The notes: a model not told the origin generated them from the sequence alone. DNA of 64,000 nt from JAWWPG01 sp033850885 (GCA_033850885.1 JAWWPG010000020.1:1-64000); one strand, 5' to 3'; positions 8,569 through 16,920 are shown, counted from the first letter of the stretch. Made by a program: numbers and translations.

Positions 8569-8732
8569 ACCCCCTTACCGTCGCGACTCTAGCCGGTGCT
8601 TCTTGCGCGCACCTCGGCGGTCACGGTCACCCACGGTGGACCGCTCCGGTGCGACTGGACCGCTGGGGGTGTCCGGAAGGTCTGGTGACGAGGTCCTCGG
8701 CCACCAGCGGTTGTAGCGCTTGCAATGCTCAG

Positions 8733-8781
8733 CCTTACGTTGTAAGGTCAAGTTCTGGTAGCAGAACCTTACGTTGTAAGG
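8733..8781. promoter_or_regulatory. Twin 15-bp palindromic operators (likely TetR sites)
   Basis: Two identical copies of CCTTACGTTGTAAGG at 8733-8747 and 8767-8781, centre-to-centre 34 bp (a little over three helical turns). CTTAC-N3-GTAAG is a typical TetR-family palindrome. They sit in the divergent space between the TetR gene and the stress-type operon. The rest of this 363-bp space holds the putative promoter at 8875-8901. Confidence 0.75.
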
Positions 8782-8874
8782 TCACATCAGAACTCAACCA
8801 ACTCCCTGTACCCCTGGCTGCGCCGGCTATGCGTCGGAAGTCGCACCGAGGTGGCAGATGAAGTGCTCGGGACC

Positions 8875-8901
8875 GTTTGCGGCCCGGTTTCCATGGGGTA
8901 T
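8875..8901 (+). promoter_or_regulatory. SigB/SigF-type stress promoter
   Basis: GTTT at 8875-8878 and GGGTAT at 8896-8901 are separated by 17 bases, matching the actinobacterial general-stress sigma consensus GTTT-N14-17-GGGTAT. The start codon at 8932 follows after about 25 bases of leader containing GAGGAGG. The operon contents fit membrane or envelope stress. Assigned by eye. Confidence 0.55.
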
Positions 8902-8931
8902 TGGGCGGGTTCCAAACTGAGGAGGTTTCTC

Positions 8932-9648
8932 GTGTCGATTTCCCCCGACCCGTACGTCGCACCACAGACGTCCGGCTCCCAGCAGCACGACGGCGCCCAA
9001 GACGCCGCACGGCAGCAGGCACAGCGGGTGGCAGGTACGACGAAAGAGCAGGCGTCCACCGTGGTGGACACCACCAAGGAGCAGGTGGGCGCCGTCGCCG
9101 CCGACGTGCGGGGCCAGGCCAGGCAACTGACGCAGGAAGCCCGTGATCAGCTGATGGACCATGCGGGTGCTCAGCGCGACCGAGCGGCGGCCAACCTACG
9201 TTCGATCGGTGATGAGCTCTCGGGGATGGCCAAGGGCTCCGAGGGGGCGGGCCTAGGTGTCCAGATGGTCCGCGAAGGGGGAGAGCTCACCCACAAGGCG
9301 GCAGACTTCCTGGAGCAGCGAGAGCCCGGGCAACTGCTGGACGAGGTCCGGGGCATCGCGCGCCGCCGTCCGGGAGCCTTCCTGCTGGGCGCGGTCGTCG
9401 CCGGCGTGGTGGTCGGTCGCGCGACCCGCAGTGTGGCGAGTGCCCACAAGTCGGACACGAGCTCCGATACGGCAGCTTCGGCGACGAGGTCGGCGGCGCC
9501 ACTCGAGGTCGACACGTCGTACAGCGTTCCCGAGCTGCCGGTGACCGAGCCTGCCGTCACGGAGACGATAGTGGTGGACCCAGATGCTTGGGACCCCCAG
9601 CCGGCCAGCCCTGGCTCAGCCGTGCCGCAGAGCGGGATCAACCCATGA
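8932..9648 (+). CDS. Hypothetical membrane-anchored coiled-coil protein
   Basis: A 238-residue protein. Residues 15-110 are rich in Ala, Gln, Glu and Lys with repeated TTKEQ motifs, as in LEA-like or apolipoprotein-like amphipathic helices. A single membrane segment follows (PGAFLLGAVVAGVVVGRAT, about residues 146-164), then an acidic, Pro/Thr-rich tail. I chose GTG at 8932 because GAGGAGG lies seven bases before it; an upstream ATG at 8851 has no such site. It overlaps the holin-like gene by ATGA. Such proteins often sit beside holin-like and DUF3618 genes. No specific function known. Confidence 0.7.
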   Translation: MSISPDPYVAPQTSGSQQHDGAQDAARQQAQRVAGTTKEQASTVVDTTKEQVGAVAADVRGQARQLTQEARDQLMDHAGAQRDRAAANLRSIGDELSGMAKGSEGAGLGVQMVREGGELTHKAADFLEQREPGQLLDEVRGIARRRPGAFLLGAVVAGVVVGRATRSVASAHKSDTSSDTAASATRSAAPLEVDTSYSVPELPVTEPAVTETIVVDPDAWDPQPASPGSAVPQSGINP

Positions 9649-10079
9649 GCTCCACGTATGACCCCGGCCAGCTGAGTGGCGACGCACCGGCGAACGAGCC
9701 AGAGGACCGCTCCCTCGGCAGTCTGGTGGGTGCGCTCTCCGGCGACATGTCCAAGCTCATGCGCCAGGAGCTCAATCTCGCCAAGGCAGAGCTGCGCGAG
9801 GAGGCCAAAGAAGCCGGGAAGGCCGCCGGAATGCTCGGTGGCGCCGCGTTCGCGGGCTGGATGACAGCGATCTTCTTGTCGACGACGCTGATGTGGCTGC
9901 TCTCCAAGGCCATGGATCTCACGCTGGCCGCCCTCATCGTGACGCTCCTCTGGGGCATCGCGGCTGCCGTTCTGGGGCTCAGCGGTAAGAAGAAGCTGCA
10001 GGCCCTCAACCCCAAGCCCGAACAAACAATCGACTCCTTGAAGGAGGATGCGCAATGGCTCAAAGCCCAGAAGAGTTGA
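9645..10079 (+). CDS. Phage holin family (Actinobacterial holin III / DUF1469-like) protein
   Basis: A 144-residue membrane protein. An amphipathic N-terminal helix (LSGDMSKLMRQELNLAKAEL, residues 31-50) is followed by two hydrophobic segments around residues 62-86 and 90-112 and a basic end. This layout is the chromosomal 'phage holin family' protein common in actinobacteria; it is not evidence of a prophage. The start overlaps the upstream stop by ATGA and the next gene starts inside its 3' end. A paralogue is at 32416-32820. Confidence 0.8.
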   Translation: MSSTYDPGQLSGDAPANEPEDRSLGSLVGALSGDMSKLMRQELNLAKAELREEAKEAGKAAGMLGGAAFAGWMTAIFLSTTLMWLLSKAMDLTLAALIVTLLWGIAAAVLGLSGKKKLQALNPKPEQTIDSLKEDAQWLKAQKS

Positions 10080-10657
10080 GATATGAAATCGAGCAGACCC
10101 GCGCGGACATGAGCCGCAACGTCGACGCGATCAGCGAGAGGGTGAGTCCGAGCCGCATCGTGCAGCGCAGGGTCGACCGGACGAAGAATGCGGTGGGCAC
10201 GATCCGTGCACGCGTGATGGGATCGGTGTCGGCAGGCGCTGGACAGCTCGGGGACAAGGCCGGTACGACACGAGACGGCGTCGCCGACGCGGTGACCTCC
10301 GCCCCCGAGGCCGCGGTGCAGCGCACCCAGGGCAACCCGTTGGCTGCCGGCTTGGTGGCGTTCGCCTCCGGCTTGATCGTCGCCGGGTTACTTCCCTCTT
10401 CGGGGCCCGAGGAGCAGGCAGTCGAGTCGCTCGAGTCGAAGCTCAAGGAGCCCGTCAAGGAGCAGCTCGGCGGCATCGCCAGGCAGATGAAGGAAGACCT
10501 CCAAGGACCGGCGCAGTCAGCGGTCCAGAGCGTCAAGGACACCGCAGCACAGGCTGCCCAGACCGTGACCGAGCAGGGCAAGGACTCCGCCCAGGCGGTC
10601 AGCTCGGACGCGAAGGCAGCAACCGACGAGGTACGGAGCTCGGCGAACGGTTCCTAG
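10055..10657 (+). CDS. DUF3618 domain protein
   Basis: A 200-residue protein opening with the DUF3618 signature SPEELRYEIEQTRADMSRNV. A hydrophobic stretch follows (PLAAGLVAFASGLIVAGLLP, about residues 95-114), then a long Ala/Gln/Lys-rich helix with KEP/KDT repeats like those of the first gene of this operon. The start ATG lies within the previous gene, preceded by AAGGAGGA. DUF3618 is regularly found beside holin-like and YihY genes. Function unknown; an envelope or osmotic stress role is inferred from the promoter and company. Confidence 0.8.
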   Translation: MAQSPEELRYEIEQTRADMSRNVDAISERVSPSRIVQRRVDRTKNAVGTIRARVMGSVSAGAGQLGDKAGTTRDGVADAVTSAPEAAVQRTQGNPLAAGLVAFASGLIVAGLLPSSGPEEQAVESLESKLKEPVKEQLGGIARQMKEDLQGPAQSAVQSVKDTAAQAAQTVTEQGKDSAQAVSSDAKAATDEVRSSANGS

Positions 10658-10705
10658 AGATGTCAGCACCGTGCAGGGACCGAACGGGGCGGGAAGGGGA
10701 GAACC

Positions 10706-11692
10706 ATGACCGATCGACAGACCGTGGAACGGCGGACGGACGCCGGCGGGGACGACGTCGGACGCAGGGCCGACACACCTACCGAGATCCCAGCCAGGGG
10801 CTGGTGGCAGATTGCCCGTCGCAGCGTCAAGGAGGTGAGCAACGACCACCTCACCCTCATTGCCAAGGGTGTCGCCTACTCGTGGTTCATGGCCCTCTTC
10901 CCGGGTCTCATCGCAGCGATCTCGATCTACGGGTTGGTCACCAGCCCCGCGCAGGTGACGGCACAGGTCTCCAGCCTGTCGTCGTCGTTGCCTGCCAGCG
11001 CTCAGACACTCCTCACCACCCAGCTGAAGTCGCTTGCCGGCGCATCCGGCGGCGCCCTCAGCATCGGTCTGGTCGTCAGCATCGCCCTTGCGCTGTGGAG
11101 CGCCTCGGCCGGCATGTCCGGGTTGGTCGAGGCTCTCAACATCGCGTATGACGAGGAAGAGCAGCGCAACTTTGTCGTCAAGCGAGGGCTCGCGCTGCTC
11201 CTCACGGTGGGGTTCGTGGTGTTCTTCGGCATCGCCATCGGACTCATCGCGGTCTTCCCGTTCCTCGGTGGCGTGGCCGGCAGCAGCCTTGCCGTTCAGG
11301 TCGTGCTGCAGGTGGTGCGGTGGGCTGTTTTGCTCTCCATCGCGATCATCGCTCTCGGGTTGCTGTACCGCGTCGGACCCGACCGCGACGCCCCGGCCGT
11401 GCGCTGGCTGTCCCTGGGATCGATCGTGGCGACCGTGATCTGGGTCGCAGCCTCGGTGGGGTTCGCCTTCTACGTCAACGACGTCGGCAGCTACGCGAAG
11501 ACGTACGGCGCCCTGACCGGCGTCGTGGTGCTTCTCCTATGGTTCTGGATCACCGCGCTGGTGGTGCTGATCGGTGCAGAGATCAACGCCGAAATCGAAG
11601 CCCAGACGATCAAGGACACCACGAAGGGCGATCCTCAACCGCTCGGCGAACGGGGCGCGGTCAAGGCCGACGAGCCGCTCGCCTCGAAGTGA
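10706..11692 (+). CDS. YihY/BrkB family inner-membrane protein
   Basis: A 328-residue integral membrane protein with about six helices, the usual size of YihY/BrkB (formerly misnamed ribonuclease BN). Family signatures include KGVAYSWFMALFPGLIA near residues 54-70 and TGVVVLLLWFWITALVVLIGAEIN near the C-terminus. A 48-bp gap separates it from the DUF3618 gene, so it probably ends the four-gene operon. A GC hairpin at 11714-11736 follows. Transport or scaffolding roles are proposed for the family but unproven. Confidence 0.85.
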   Translation: MTDRQTVERRTDAGGDDVGRRADTPTEIPARGWWQIARRSVKEVSNDHLTLIAKGVAYSWFMALFPGLIAAISIYGLVTSPAQVTAQVSSLSSSLPASAQTLLTTQLKSLAGASGGALSIGLVVSIALALWSASAGMSGLVEALNIAYDEEEQRNFVVKRGLALLLTVGFVVFFGIAIGLIAVFPFLGGVAGSSLAVQVVLQVVRWAVLLSIAIIALGLLYRVGPDRDAPAVRWLSLGSIVATVIWVAASVGFAFYVNDVGSYAKTYGALTGVVVLLLWFWITALVVLIGAEINAEIEAQTIKDTTKGDPQPLGERGAVKADEPLASK

Positions 11693-11713
11693 TCTGACGC
11701 ACCCTTCGGGTCT

Positions 11714-11736
11714 GCCCCGCTGGACGACAGCGGGGC
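11714..11736 (+). terminator. GC hairpin after the YihY gene
   Basis: Perfect 8-bp stem GCCCCGCT/AGCGGGGC with a 7-base loop, 21 bp past the YihY stop. There is no T-tract, which is common for actinobacterial terminators. It separates the envelope operon from the ArsR operon. Confidence 0.55.
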
Positions 11737-11751
11737 GCGAACCCAAGCTTG

Positions 11752-11789
11752 TTGAGTCATCCGTACATCCGTGCAATCATACGGATGTG
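11752..11789 (+). promoter_or_regulatory. ArsR operator overlapping a leaderless promoter
   Basis: TTGAGT (11752-11757) and AATCAT (11775-11780) are spaced by 17 bases; the expected transcript start falls on the GTG at 11787. A perfect inverted repeat ACATCCGT (11765-11772) / ACGGATGT (11781-11788) brackets the -10 element. This fits autorepression by the adjacent ArsR protein on a leaderless mRNA. Assigned by eye. Confidence 0.6.
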
Positions 11790-12158
11790 ACCGATGTGGA
11801 CCACCCTCACCCCGTCGACATCGACGCTGTCATGCGGGCCGGTGCCAGCGCGCCGAACCTGGACGAGGCGGAGCGCTTGAGCCGCCTGCTGGGGCTGCTG
11901 GCCGATCCGGTGCGCTCACGGCTCCTGTTCGCGTTGGTATCGGTGCCCGAGCTCTGCGTCGGAGACCTGGGCCTGGCGCTCGGTGTCACGGTCGACCAGG
12001 TGTCGTACGCCCTCAAGATGCTGCGTACCTCAGGCCTGGTGCAGTCGCGCCGCGACGGACGGGTCATCTTCTACCGGCTGGCTGATGACTTCCCGCACCA
12101 GCTGCTCGAGCACTGTCTGCGTCAGCTGCTGGCCATCACGTCACGGGCCGGGTACTAG
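11787..12158 (+). CDS. ArsR/SmtB family metalloregulator
   Basis: A winged-helix repressor of about 123 residues. The helix 3 region ELCVGDL carries one Cys in the place used for metal binding in SmtB/ArsR relatives. The recognition helix is VTVDQVSYALKMLRTSGLV and the beta-wing RRDGRVIFYRL. The C-terminal helix (DDFPHQLLEHCLRQLL) contains Asp, His, His and Cys that could form an alpha-5 metal site. The start may be GTG 11787 or GTG 11796; the first fits a leaderless promoter. It is followed after two bases by the permease, so they form one operon. Metal identity is not predictable. Confidence 0.85.
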   Translation: MTDVDHPHPVDIDAVMRAGASAPNLDEAERLSRLLGLLADPVRSRLLFALVSVPELCVGDLGLALGVTVDQVSYALKMLRTSGLVQSRRDGRVIFYRLADDFPHQLLEHCLRQLLAITSRAGY

Positions 12159-12160
12159 TC

Positions 12161-13351
12161 GTGGCGGCGTGGGCGGCGATCGGGAAGGCGCTCGGGACCG
12201 CCGGTTCCATGACCTGGCAGATCGCCTGGTCGCTGGTCCTCGGCTTCACGCTTTCCGCGGTCATCCAGGCTGTCGTACGGCGAGAGACCATCTCACGGTT
12301 GCTCGGCGACGACCGGCCGGTCACGCTCGCCAGAGCCGCCGGACTGGGCGCGGCCTCTTCGTCATGCTCGTACGCCGCTGTCGCGCTGGCCCGCGCCCTC
12401 TTCCGGAAGGGGGCGAGCTTCACAGCGGCCATGGTTTTCGAGATCGCCAGCACCAACCTCGTCATCGAGCTCGGAGTCATCCTGGCACTCCTGCTCGGCT
12501 GGCAGTTCACGTTGGCTGAGTTCATCGGCGGCCCGATCATGATCCTCACGCTGGCCGTGGTGTTCAGGCTGTTCGTCCGCCGCAAGCTCATCGAGGATGC
12601 CCGGTACCAGGCGGACCGCGGGCTCGCAGGTTCGATGGAGGGTCATGCCGCCATGGACATGTCGATCCAGGCCGAGGGTAGCTTCGCGAAGCGTCTGTTC
12701 AGCCGGGGGGGCCTCACGTCAGTGAGCCATATCTTCGTCATGGAGTGGGTGGCAGTGCTCCGTGACATCGTCGCCGGACTCCTCATCGCCGGCGCCATCG
12801 GCGCCTGGGTGCCGGCATCCTTCTGGCAATCCCTGTTCCTGACCGATCACGGCACGTTGTCCAAGGTCTGGGGGCCGCTCATCGGGCCGGCCATCGCTGT
12901 GGTGAGCTTCGTGTGCTCGATCGGCAACGTGCCGCTGGCGGGCGTGCTCTGGAACGGCGGCATCAGCTTCGGCGGCGTCATCTCGTTCATCTTCGCCGAC
13001 CTGATCATCATCCCGATCCTGGTCATCTACCGGAAGTACTACGGCACCAAGATGATGCTTACCCTGCTGGCCGCCTTCTACGCCACGATGGTGATCGCCG
13101 GCTACGTCATCGAGCTGCTCTTCGGTGGGCTCGGCCTGGTGCCGGACGCTCGGCATGCGAGGGTCATGGAGCAGGGCATCACCTGGAACTACACCACCTG
13201 CCTCAACATCGTCTTCCTACTGCTGGCGCTGGCCCTGGTGGTGCGCTTCTTCAGGTCGGGCGGTCGCGCCATGCTGTTCATGATGGGTGGCGCTCCGGAC
13301 GGCCGGGACGGCGAGCATCATGACCGTCTCCATGGAGGTCACGCCCGCTGA
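12161..13351 (+). CDS. Permease (DUF318/ArsP-like) with His-rich tail
   Basis: A 396-residue polytopic protein of the permease/UPF0718 family that includes ArsP, exporter of trivalent organoarsenicals. The paired signature motifs are GLGAASSSCSYAAVALARAL (about residues 61-80) and CSIGNVPLAGVLWNGGISFG in the second half, with about eight to ten membrane segments. The C-terminus ends GEHHDRLHGGHAR, a possible metal-binding tail. GTG at 12161 starts two bases after the ArsR stop, so expression is coupled and metal- or metalloid-inducible in all likelihood. Substrate not determined. Confidence 0.8.
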   Translation: MAAWAAIGKALGTAGSMTWQIAWSLVLGFTLSAVIQAVVRRETISRLLGDDRPVTLARAAGLGAASSSCSYAAVALARALFRKGASFTAAMVFEIASTNLVIELGVILALLLGWQFTLAEFIGGPIMILTLAVVFRLFVRRKLIEDARYQADRGLAGSMEGHAAMDMSIQAEGSFAKRLFSRGGLTSVSHIFVMEWVAVLRDIVAGLLIAGAIGAWVPASFWQSLFLTDHGTLSKVWGPLIGPAIAVVSFVCSIGNVPLAGVLWNGGISFGGVISFIFADLIIIPILVIYRKYYGTKMMLTLLAAFYATMVIAGYVIELLFGGLGLVPDARHARVMEQGITWNYTTCLNIVFLLLALALVVRFFRSGGRAMLFMMGGAPDGRDGEHHDRLHGGHAR

Positions 13352-13431
13352 GGGGGCGTGACCACGGGGGTGGCGGGCGGGGCTGATCGGACCGGCCGGC
13401 ATGCAGGACATGTTTGTCCATAGATTGCCTA

Positions 13432-13486
13432 ATTGGTCGGTGTGTGCTTCGATCCCCTTAGGTAACTCTGGTCACACCGGTCCAAT
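13432..13486 (+). promoter_or_regulatory. Imperfect leader hairpin upstream of the DUF1906 gene
   Basis: ATTGGTCGGTGTG (13432-13444) pairs with CACACCGGTCCAAT (13473-13486) with one bulge and one mismatch, enclosing a 28-base loop that contains TAGGTAACTC. The structure ends 25 bases before the start codon. It does not match a riboswitch class I can recognise. It could equally be an operator. Confidence 0.35.
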
Positions 13487-13510
13487 CAGCCCCCGCGTCA
13501 GGACATCCGT

Positions 13511-15274
13511 ATGCGCCGTACCGCGCCGTCCAGCATCAGCCAGAAGATCACGATTCGCCACTCCGCTGCTGTGGTGGCGATCGCCCTCGCGCTGTCCTCA
13601 CTGGTGTACGGGTCTTACTCCGCCGAGGCCGCACCGCAAAACCGCGGCGTGGCGCACGAGGTGGCCGTCCCCGGCTTCCGCGTGCAGGTGCCGGCGGGAT
13701 GGCGAGTGGTGAATCTGACCTCGAAACCCCACGCTTGCATTCGGTTCGACCACCCGGCGGCGTACGTCGGCGCATCCGGCGACCAGCCCAGGTGCCCCGC
13801 CCACCTCATCGGCGGCGCTCCCGGCCTGCAGGTCGAACCCTTGACCGCGACGGTGGTCAACGGGGTCGCTGAGCCGCTGCTCACGGCGCCGGCCTCGGGC
13901 GATGTGGGCGCGGTCCAGCTTCCGCCCACGGGACCTGTCGCTGTCGCGATACCGGGTGCTGGGGTGCTGGTGACACTGACGTACGGCCCCAACGACGCCG
14001 CCCTGATGCGGGCGATCCTGGCAGGTAGCCAGACCAGCCGCGGCCATCGGAGGCAGGGCGTGCCGGCGGGGGCGCAGGCAGCTCCCGCCGAGGGGGTCGG
14101 GGTGCCGGGGGACTACACCGGGAAGGGCTTCGACACCTGCACGGCACCGTCCCAAGCGGTGATGGACGCCTGGCGCGCGTCGTCGGGTTATGCCTCGGTG
14201 GGCATCTACATCGGTGGTGTGGACATGGGGTGCTCGCAGCCCAACCTCACGGCGGCGTGGGTCTCGCGGCAAGTCTCCAACGGATGGCATCTGCTGCCCG
14301 TGTACGTCGGGCATCAGGCTCCCTGCTCCGGCTTTGCGAACCGCATTTCGTACGACGTGCCCACGGCGCGTGCGCAAGGAGAGGCCGACGCCTCTGATGC
14401 GATGGCGAGAGCGGACATGCGAGGAATCACTGCCCCGAGCACCCTGTACTCCGACGTCGAGGGCTACGACAGCTCGAACGCCAGGTGTGTGGCTTCGGTC
14501 ATGAGCTACGTGTCCGGCTGGACGTTCGAGCTGCACACGGGGGCGTATCAAGGTGGTGTCTACTCCAGCGCGGCGTCGGGGATGCACGACCTGTCCACGC
14601 ACTACAACAACCTCGGCGCGGGGCGACCTGACGACCTCTTCATCGCCTGGTGGAACCACCGGGCGGATGTCAACGGCGGCAGCTTCGTTCCGAACTCACA
14701 ATGGAGCAACCATCAACGGGTGCACCAGTACGAGGGACAGCAGGTCGAGCGCCACAGCGGCTACACCATGAACATCGACCGCAACTTCCTGGACGTGAGC
14801 TCCGTCGTCGAGGAACCTGCGGGGTGTCCGGCGAACCTTGACTTCCTGGTCTACCCGTTCCTTCGTTGGCCCACCAGCGGAAACAGGGTGCGGGCGGTGC
14901 AATGCCTGCTTGCGCTCCGCGGCTTCGATCCGGGAGCAGCGACCGGCGTGCTCAACTGGCGGACCGCGCCCGCCATCCGGGCCTTCAAGGCGTCGCGGGG
15001 CTTGGGCAGCAGCACGTCTTCGGTCGGGAAGTACGCCTGGGCCGCGTTGCTGTCCGCCGGCTCCACCGCGCCCGTGCACCGCGGGTCGGCCCGTCCCTGG
15101 GTGCGCAAGCTGCAACGCACCTTGACGGCTCGGCTGCAGAAGGCCGTGGCCATCAACGGTGTCTTCGGAACCAGTACGCGGGCCGCGGTTCTTCGCTACC
15201 AGAAGACCGTGGGGCTCAAAGTGACGGGAACGGTCTATGCGCCGACCTGGCGTGCGCTGAGATCTGGTCGGTGA
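13511..15274 (+). CDS. Secreted DUF1906 (GH25-like fold) protein with two peptidoglycan-binding domains
   Basis: A 587-residue exported protein. A signal peptide with core VVAIALALSSLVYGSYSAEA ends near residue 40. A low-similarity region of about 150 residues precedes the DUF1906 glycoside hydrolase-like TIM barrel (GDYTGKGFDTCTAPS through NIDRNFLD, about residues 198-425), known from Rv2525c. Two putative peptidoglycan-binding repeats follow (VRAVQCLLALRGFDPG and VRKLQRTLTARLQ). The ATG follows AGGA at proper spacing. Likely acts in the cell wall; whether it hydrolyses peptidoglycan is untested for this family. Confidence 0.8.
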   Translation: MRRTAPSSISQKITIRHSAAVVAIALALSSLVYGSYSAEAAPQNRGVAHEVAVPGFRVQVPAGWRVVNLTSKPHACIRFDHPAAYVGASGDQPRCPAHLIGGAPGLQVEPLTATVVNGVAEPLLTAPASGDVGAVQLPPTGPVAVAIPGAGVLVTLTYGPNDAALMRAILAGSQTSRGHRRQGVPAGAQAAPAEGVGVPGDYTGKGFDTCTAPSQAVMDAWRASSGYASVGIYIGGVDMGCSQPNLTAAWVSRQVSNGWHLLPVYVGHQAPCSGFANRISYDVPTARAQGEADASDAMARADMRGITAPSTLYSDVEGYDSSNARCVASVMSYVSGWTFELHTGAYQGGVYSSAASGMHDLSTHYNNLGAGRPDDLFIAWWNHRADVNGGSFVPNSQWSNHQRVHQYEGQQVERHSGYTMNIDRNFLDVSSVVEEPAGCPANLDFLVYPFLRWPTSGNRVRAVQCLLALRGFDPGAATGVLNWRTAPAIRAFKASRGLGSSTSSVGKYAWAALLSAGSTAPVHRGSARPWVRKLQRTLTARLQKAVAINGVFGTSTRAAVLRYQKTVGLKVTGTVYAPTWRALRSGR

Positions 15275-15312
15275 TACCGATGTCAGCGTCGTTCGTTCCA
15301 GCCGGTCGTGAT

Positions 15313-15389
15313 TGGTCGGGCTGACAGGATTTGAACCTGCGGCCTCGTCGTCCCGAACGACGCGCGCTACCAAACTGCGCCACAGCCCG
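15313..15389 (-). tRNA. tRNA-Pro (CGG)
   Basis: Read on the minus strand: 7-bp acceptor stem CGGGCTG/CAGCCCG with A73 and an encoded CCA, D arm GCGCAGTTTGGTAGCGC, anticodon loop TTCGGGA (anticodon CGG) on a 5-bp stem, variable region, and T arm with GGTTCAAATCC. The C1-G72 pair and A73 are the usual proline identity elements. The gene lies between two protein genes. Confidence 0.95.
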
Positions 15390-15425
15390 AAGCGCAGCGA
15401 GTCTACACAGCGCTACCAGGCAACG

Positions 15426-16367
15426 TTAGACCGCCGCCAGCAGTGCTGCCCGGTCTCCCGCCGGCTCCGGCCCGGGCGTGAGGGTTGCCAACGTCGCCTC
15501 GGGGTAGCAGCAGAACCGGAACGGCGCATACGGCGACGTGCCACACCCCGCCGAGACGTGGAGCCAGGCGTCCCGTCCGGCGGCCTGATGGTGGTGCAGG
15601 CCCCGAGCGCGCGCAGGCTCGATGTCGCAGTTCGTGACGAGGGCGCCGTATCCCGGCACCCGTAGCTGCCCCCCGTGCGTGTGGCCCGCGAAGATCACGT
15701 CGTACCCGTCCCGGGTGAAGGCGTTGAGGACCCGCAGGTACGGCGCGTGGCTGACTCCAATCCGCACGTCCGCCAAGGGGTCGGCAGGGCCGCGGACGGC
15801 GTCGAGGTCGTCGTAACCGAGGTGCGGGTCGTCGACACCGGCGAACGCGATCACGGAGCCTGCGACCTTGAGCTCGCCGCGTGTGTTGGTGAGGTCGAGC
15901 CAGCCGGTGTCCGCGAGCCCGTCACGAAGTGAACGCCACGGCAACGGAGGTCCCTGCTTTCGCTTCTGCACCTCGTTCGGCAGGAAGTAGCGCAAGGGGT
16001 TCTTCAGGATGGGGCTCCAGTAGTCGTTGGAGCCGAGGACGAAGACGCCAGGCAGGTCGAGCAGGTCACCCAAGGCCCGCATCACGACCGGGATGGAGTC
16101 AGGATGGCTGAGGTTGTCACCGGTGTTTACCACCAGGTCGGGCTCGAGAGCCGCCAGGCTGCGAAGCCAGACTTGCTTCTTGTGCTGGCTCGGGGTCATG
16201 TGGATGTCCGAGAGGTGCAGCACCTTGATCGGGGAGCTTCCGGCCGGAAGGCTCGGGATCTCGACCCGGCGCAGGCGAAAGGCCCTCACCTCGTAGCCTG
16301 CCGAGTAGGCGATACCCGCGACGGCGATCGCGGCGCCTCCCGCTGCTGCCTTCCTGGCCGCTGTCAT
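15426..16367 (-). CDS. Metallophosphoesterase (YaeI/Rv3683-like)
   Basis: A 313-residue calcineurin-like phosphoesterase with a short N-terminal membrane anchor. The metal-binding motifs appear in order: DIHM (in LHLSDIHMTP, about residue 53), GDN (NTGDNLSH), GSND (VLGSNDYW), SHAPY and GHTHGGQ (about residue 231). Orthologues next to PBP genes are common in actinobacteria and equivalent to Rv3683. It is divergent from the YqeY gene with about 90 bp between. Substrate unknown; a role with envelope lipids or nucleotides is only inferred. Confidence 0.85.
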   Translation of the reverse strand: MTAARKAAAGGAAIAVAGIAYSAGYEVRAFRLRRVEIPSLPAGSSPIKVLHLSDIHMTPSQHKKQVWLRSLAALEPDLVVNTGDNLSHPDSIPVVMRALGDLLDLPGVFVLGSNDYWSPILKNPLRYFLPNEVQKRKQGPPLPWRSLRDGLADTGWLDLTNTRGELKVAGSVIAFAGVDDPHLGYDDLDAVRGPADPLADVRIGVSHAPYLRVLNAFTRDGYDVIFAGHTHGGQLRVPGYGALVTNCDIEPARARGLHHHQAAGRDAWLHVSAGCGTSPYAPFRFCCYPEATLATLTPGPEPAGDRAALLAAV

Positions 16368-16458
16368 GTGCCCAGGTTAGCCAGCCCTCGCCGGCGCGAA
16401 TGCCGCGTCTCACCCTAAGTGGGTCGCCCGCGAACCTGCGGACTGCGAGACTGACGCC

Positions 16459-16920
16459 ATGGCGACCCTGAAAGCCCGACTCCGCAGTGAGCTCACCGCG
16501 TCCATGAAGGCGCGCGACGCGCTCCGTTCTTCGACACTGCGCATGCTGTTGACGGCCGTGACCAACGCGGAGGTCTCCGGCAAGCAGGCCCGGGAGCTGA
16601 GCGACGAGGACGTCGTGGGAGTGCTCGCGACGGAGAACAAGAAGCGTCGCGAAGCCGCGACGGCGTACGAGGAAGCGGGCCGGCAGGAGCTAGCCGAGAA
16701 GGAGCAGGCCGAGGGTGCGATCATCGCAGAGTTCCTGCCGGCGCCGCTGTCGGCCGACCAGATCGCCTCACTGGTGTCCGAGACGATCGCGCGGCTGGGA
16801 GTCGCGGACGACGGCATGCGGGCGATGGGCAAGGTGATGGGAGCACTCGCCCCGCAGACCTTGGGCCGGGCGGACGGTGCTGTTGTGTCGGCGGAGGTAC
16901 GCCGGCAGCTGGCCGGGTAG
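16459..16920 (+). CDS. GatB/YqeY domain protein
   Basis: A 153-residue YqeY protein: an N-terminal helical bundle (LKARLRSELTASMKARD, residues 4-20) and the C-terminal YqeY fold seen at the end of GatB (MRAMGKVMGALAPQTLGRADG). It is thought to bind tRNA or act as an amidotransferase accessory, with no proven activity. Length is normal. It converges on the PBP gene, with 18 bp between the stops. Confidence 0.88.
   Translation: MATLKARLRSELTASMKARDALRSSTLRMLLTAVTNAEVSGKQARELSDEDVVGVLATENKKRREAATAYEEAGRQELAEKEQAEGAIIAEFLPAPLSADQIASLVSETIARLGVADDGMRAMGKVMGALAPQTLGRADGAVVSAEVRRQLAG

Noticed and set aside
9645..10079. Prophage remnant suggested by 'phage holin family' genes here and at 32416-32820
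   Set aside because: No integrase, capsid, lysin or attachment site is nearby; this holin-like family is a normal chromosomal membrane protein in actinobacteria.
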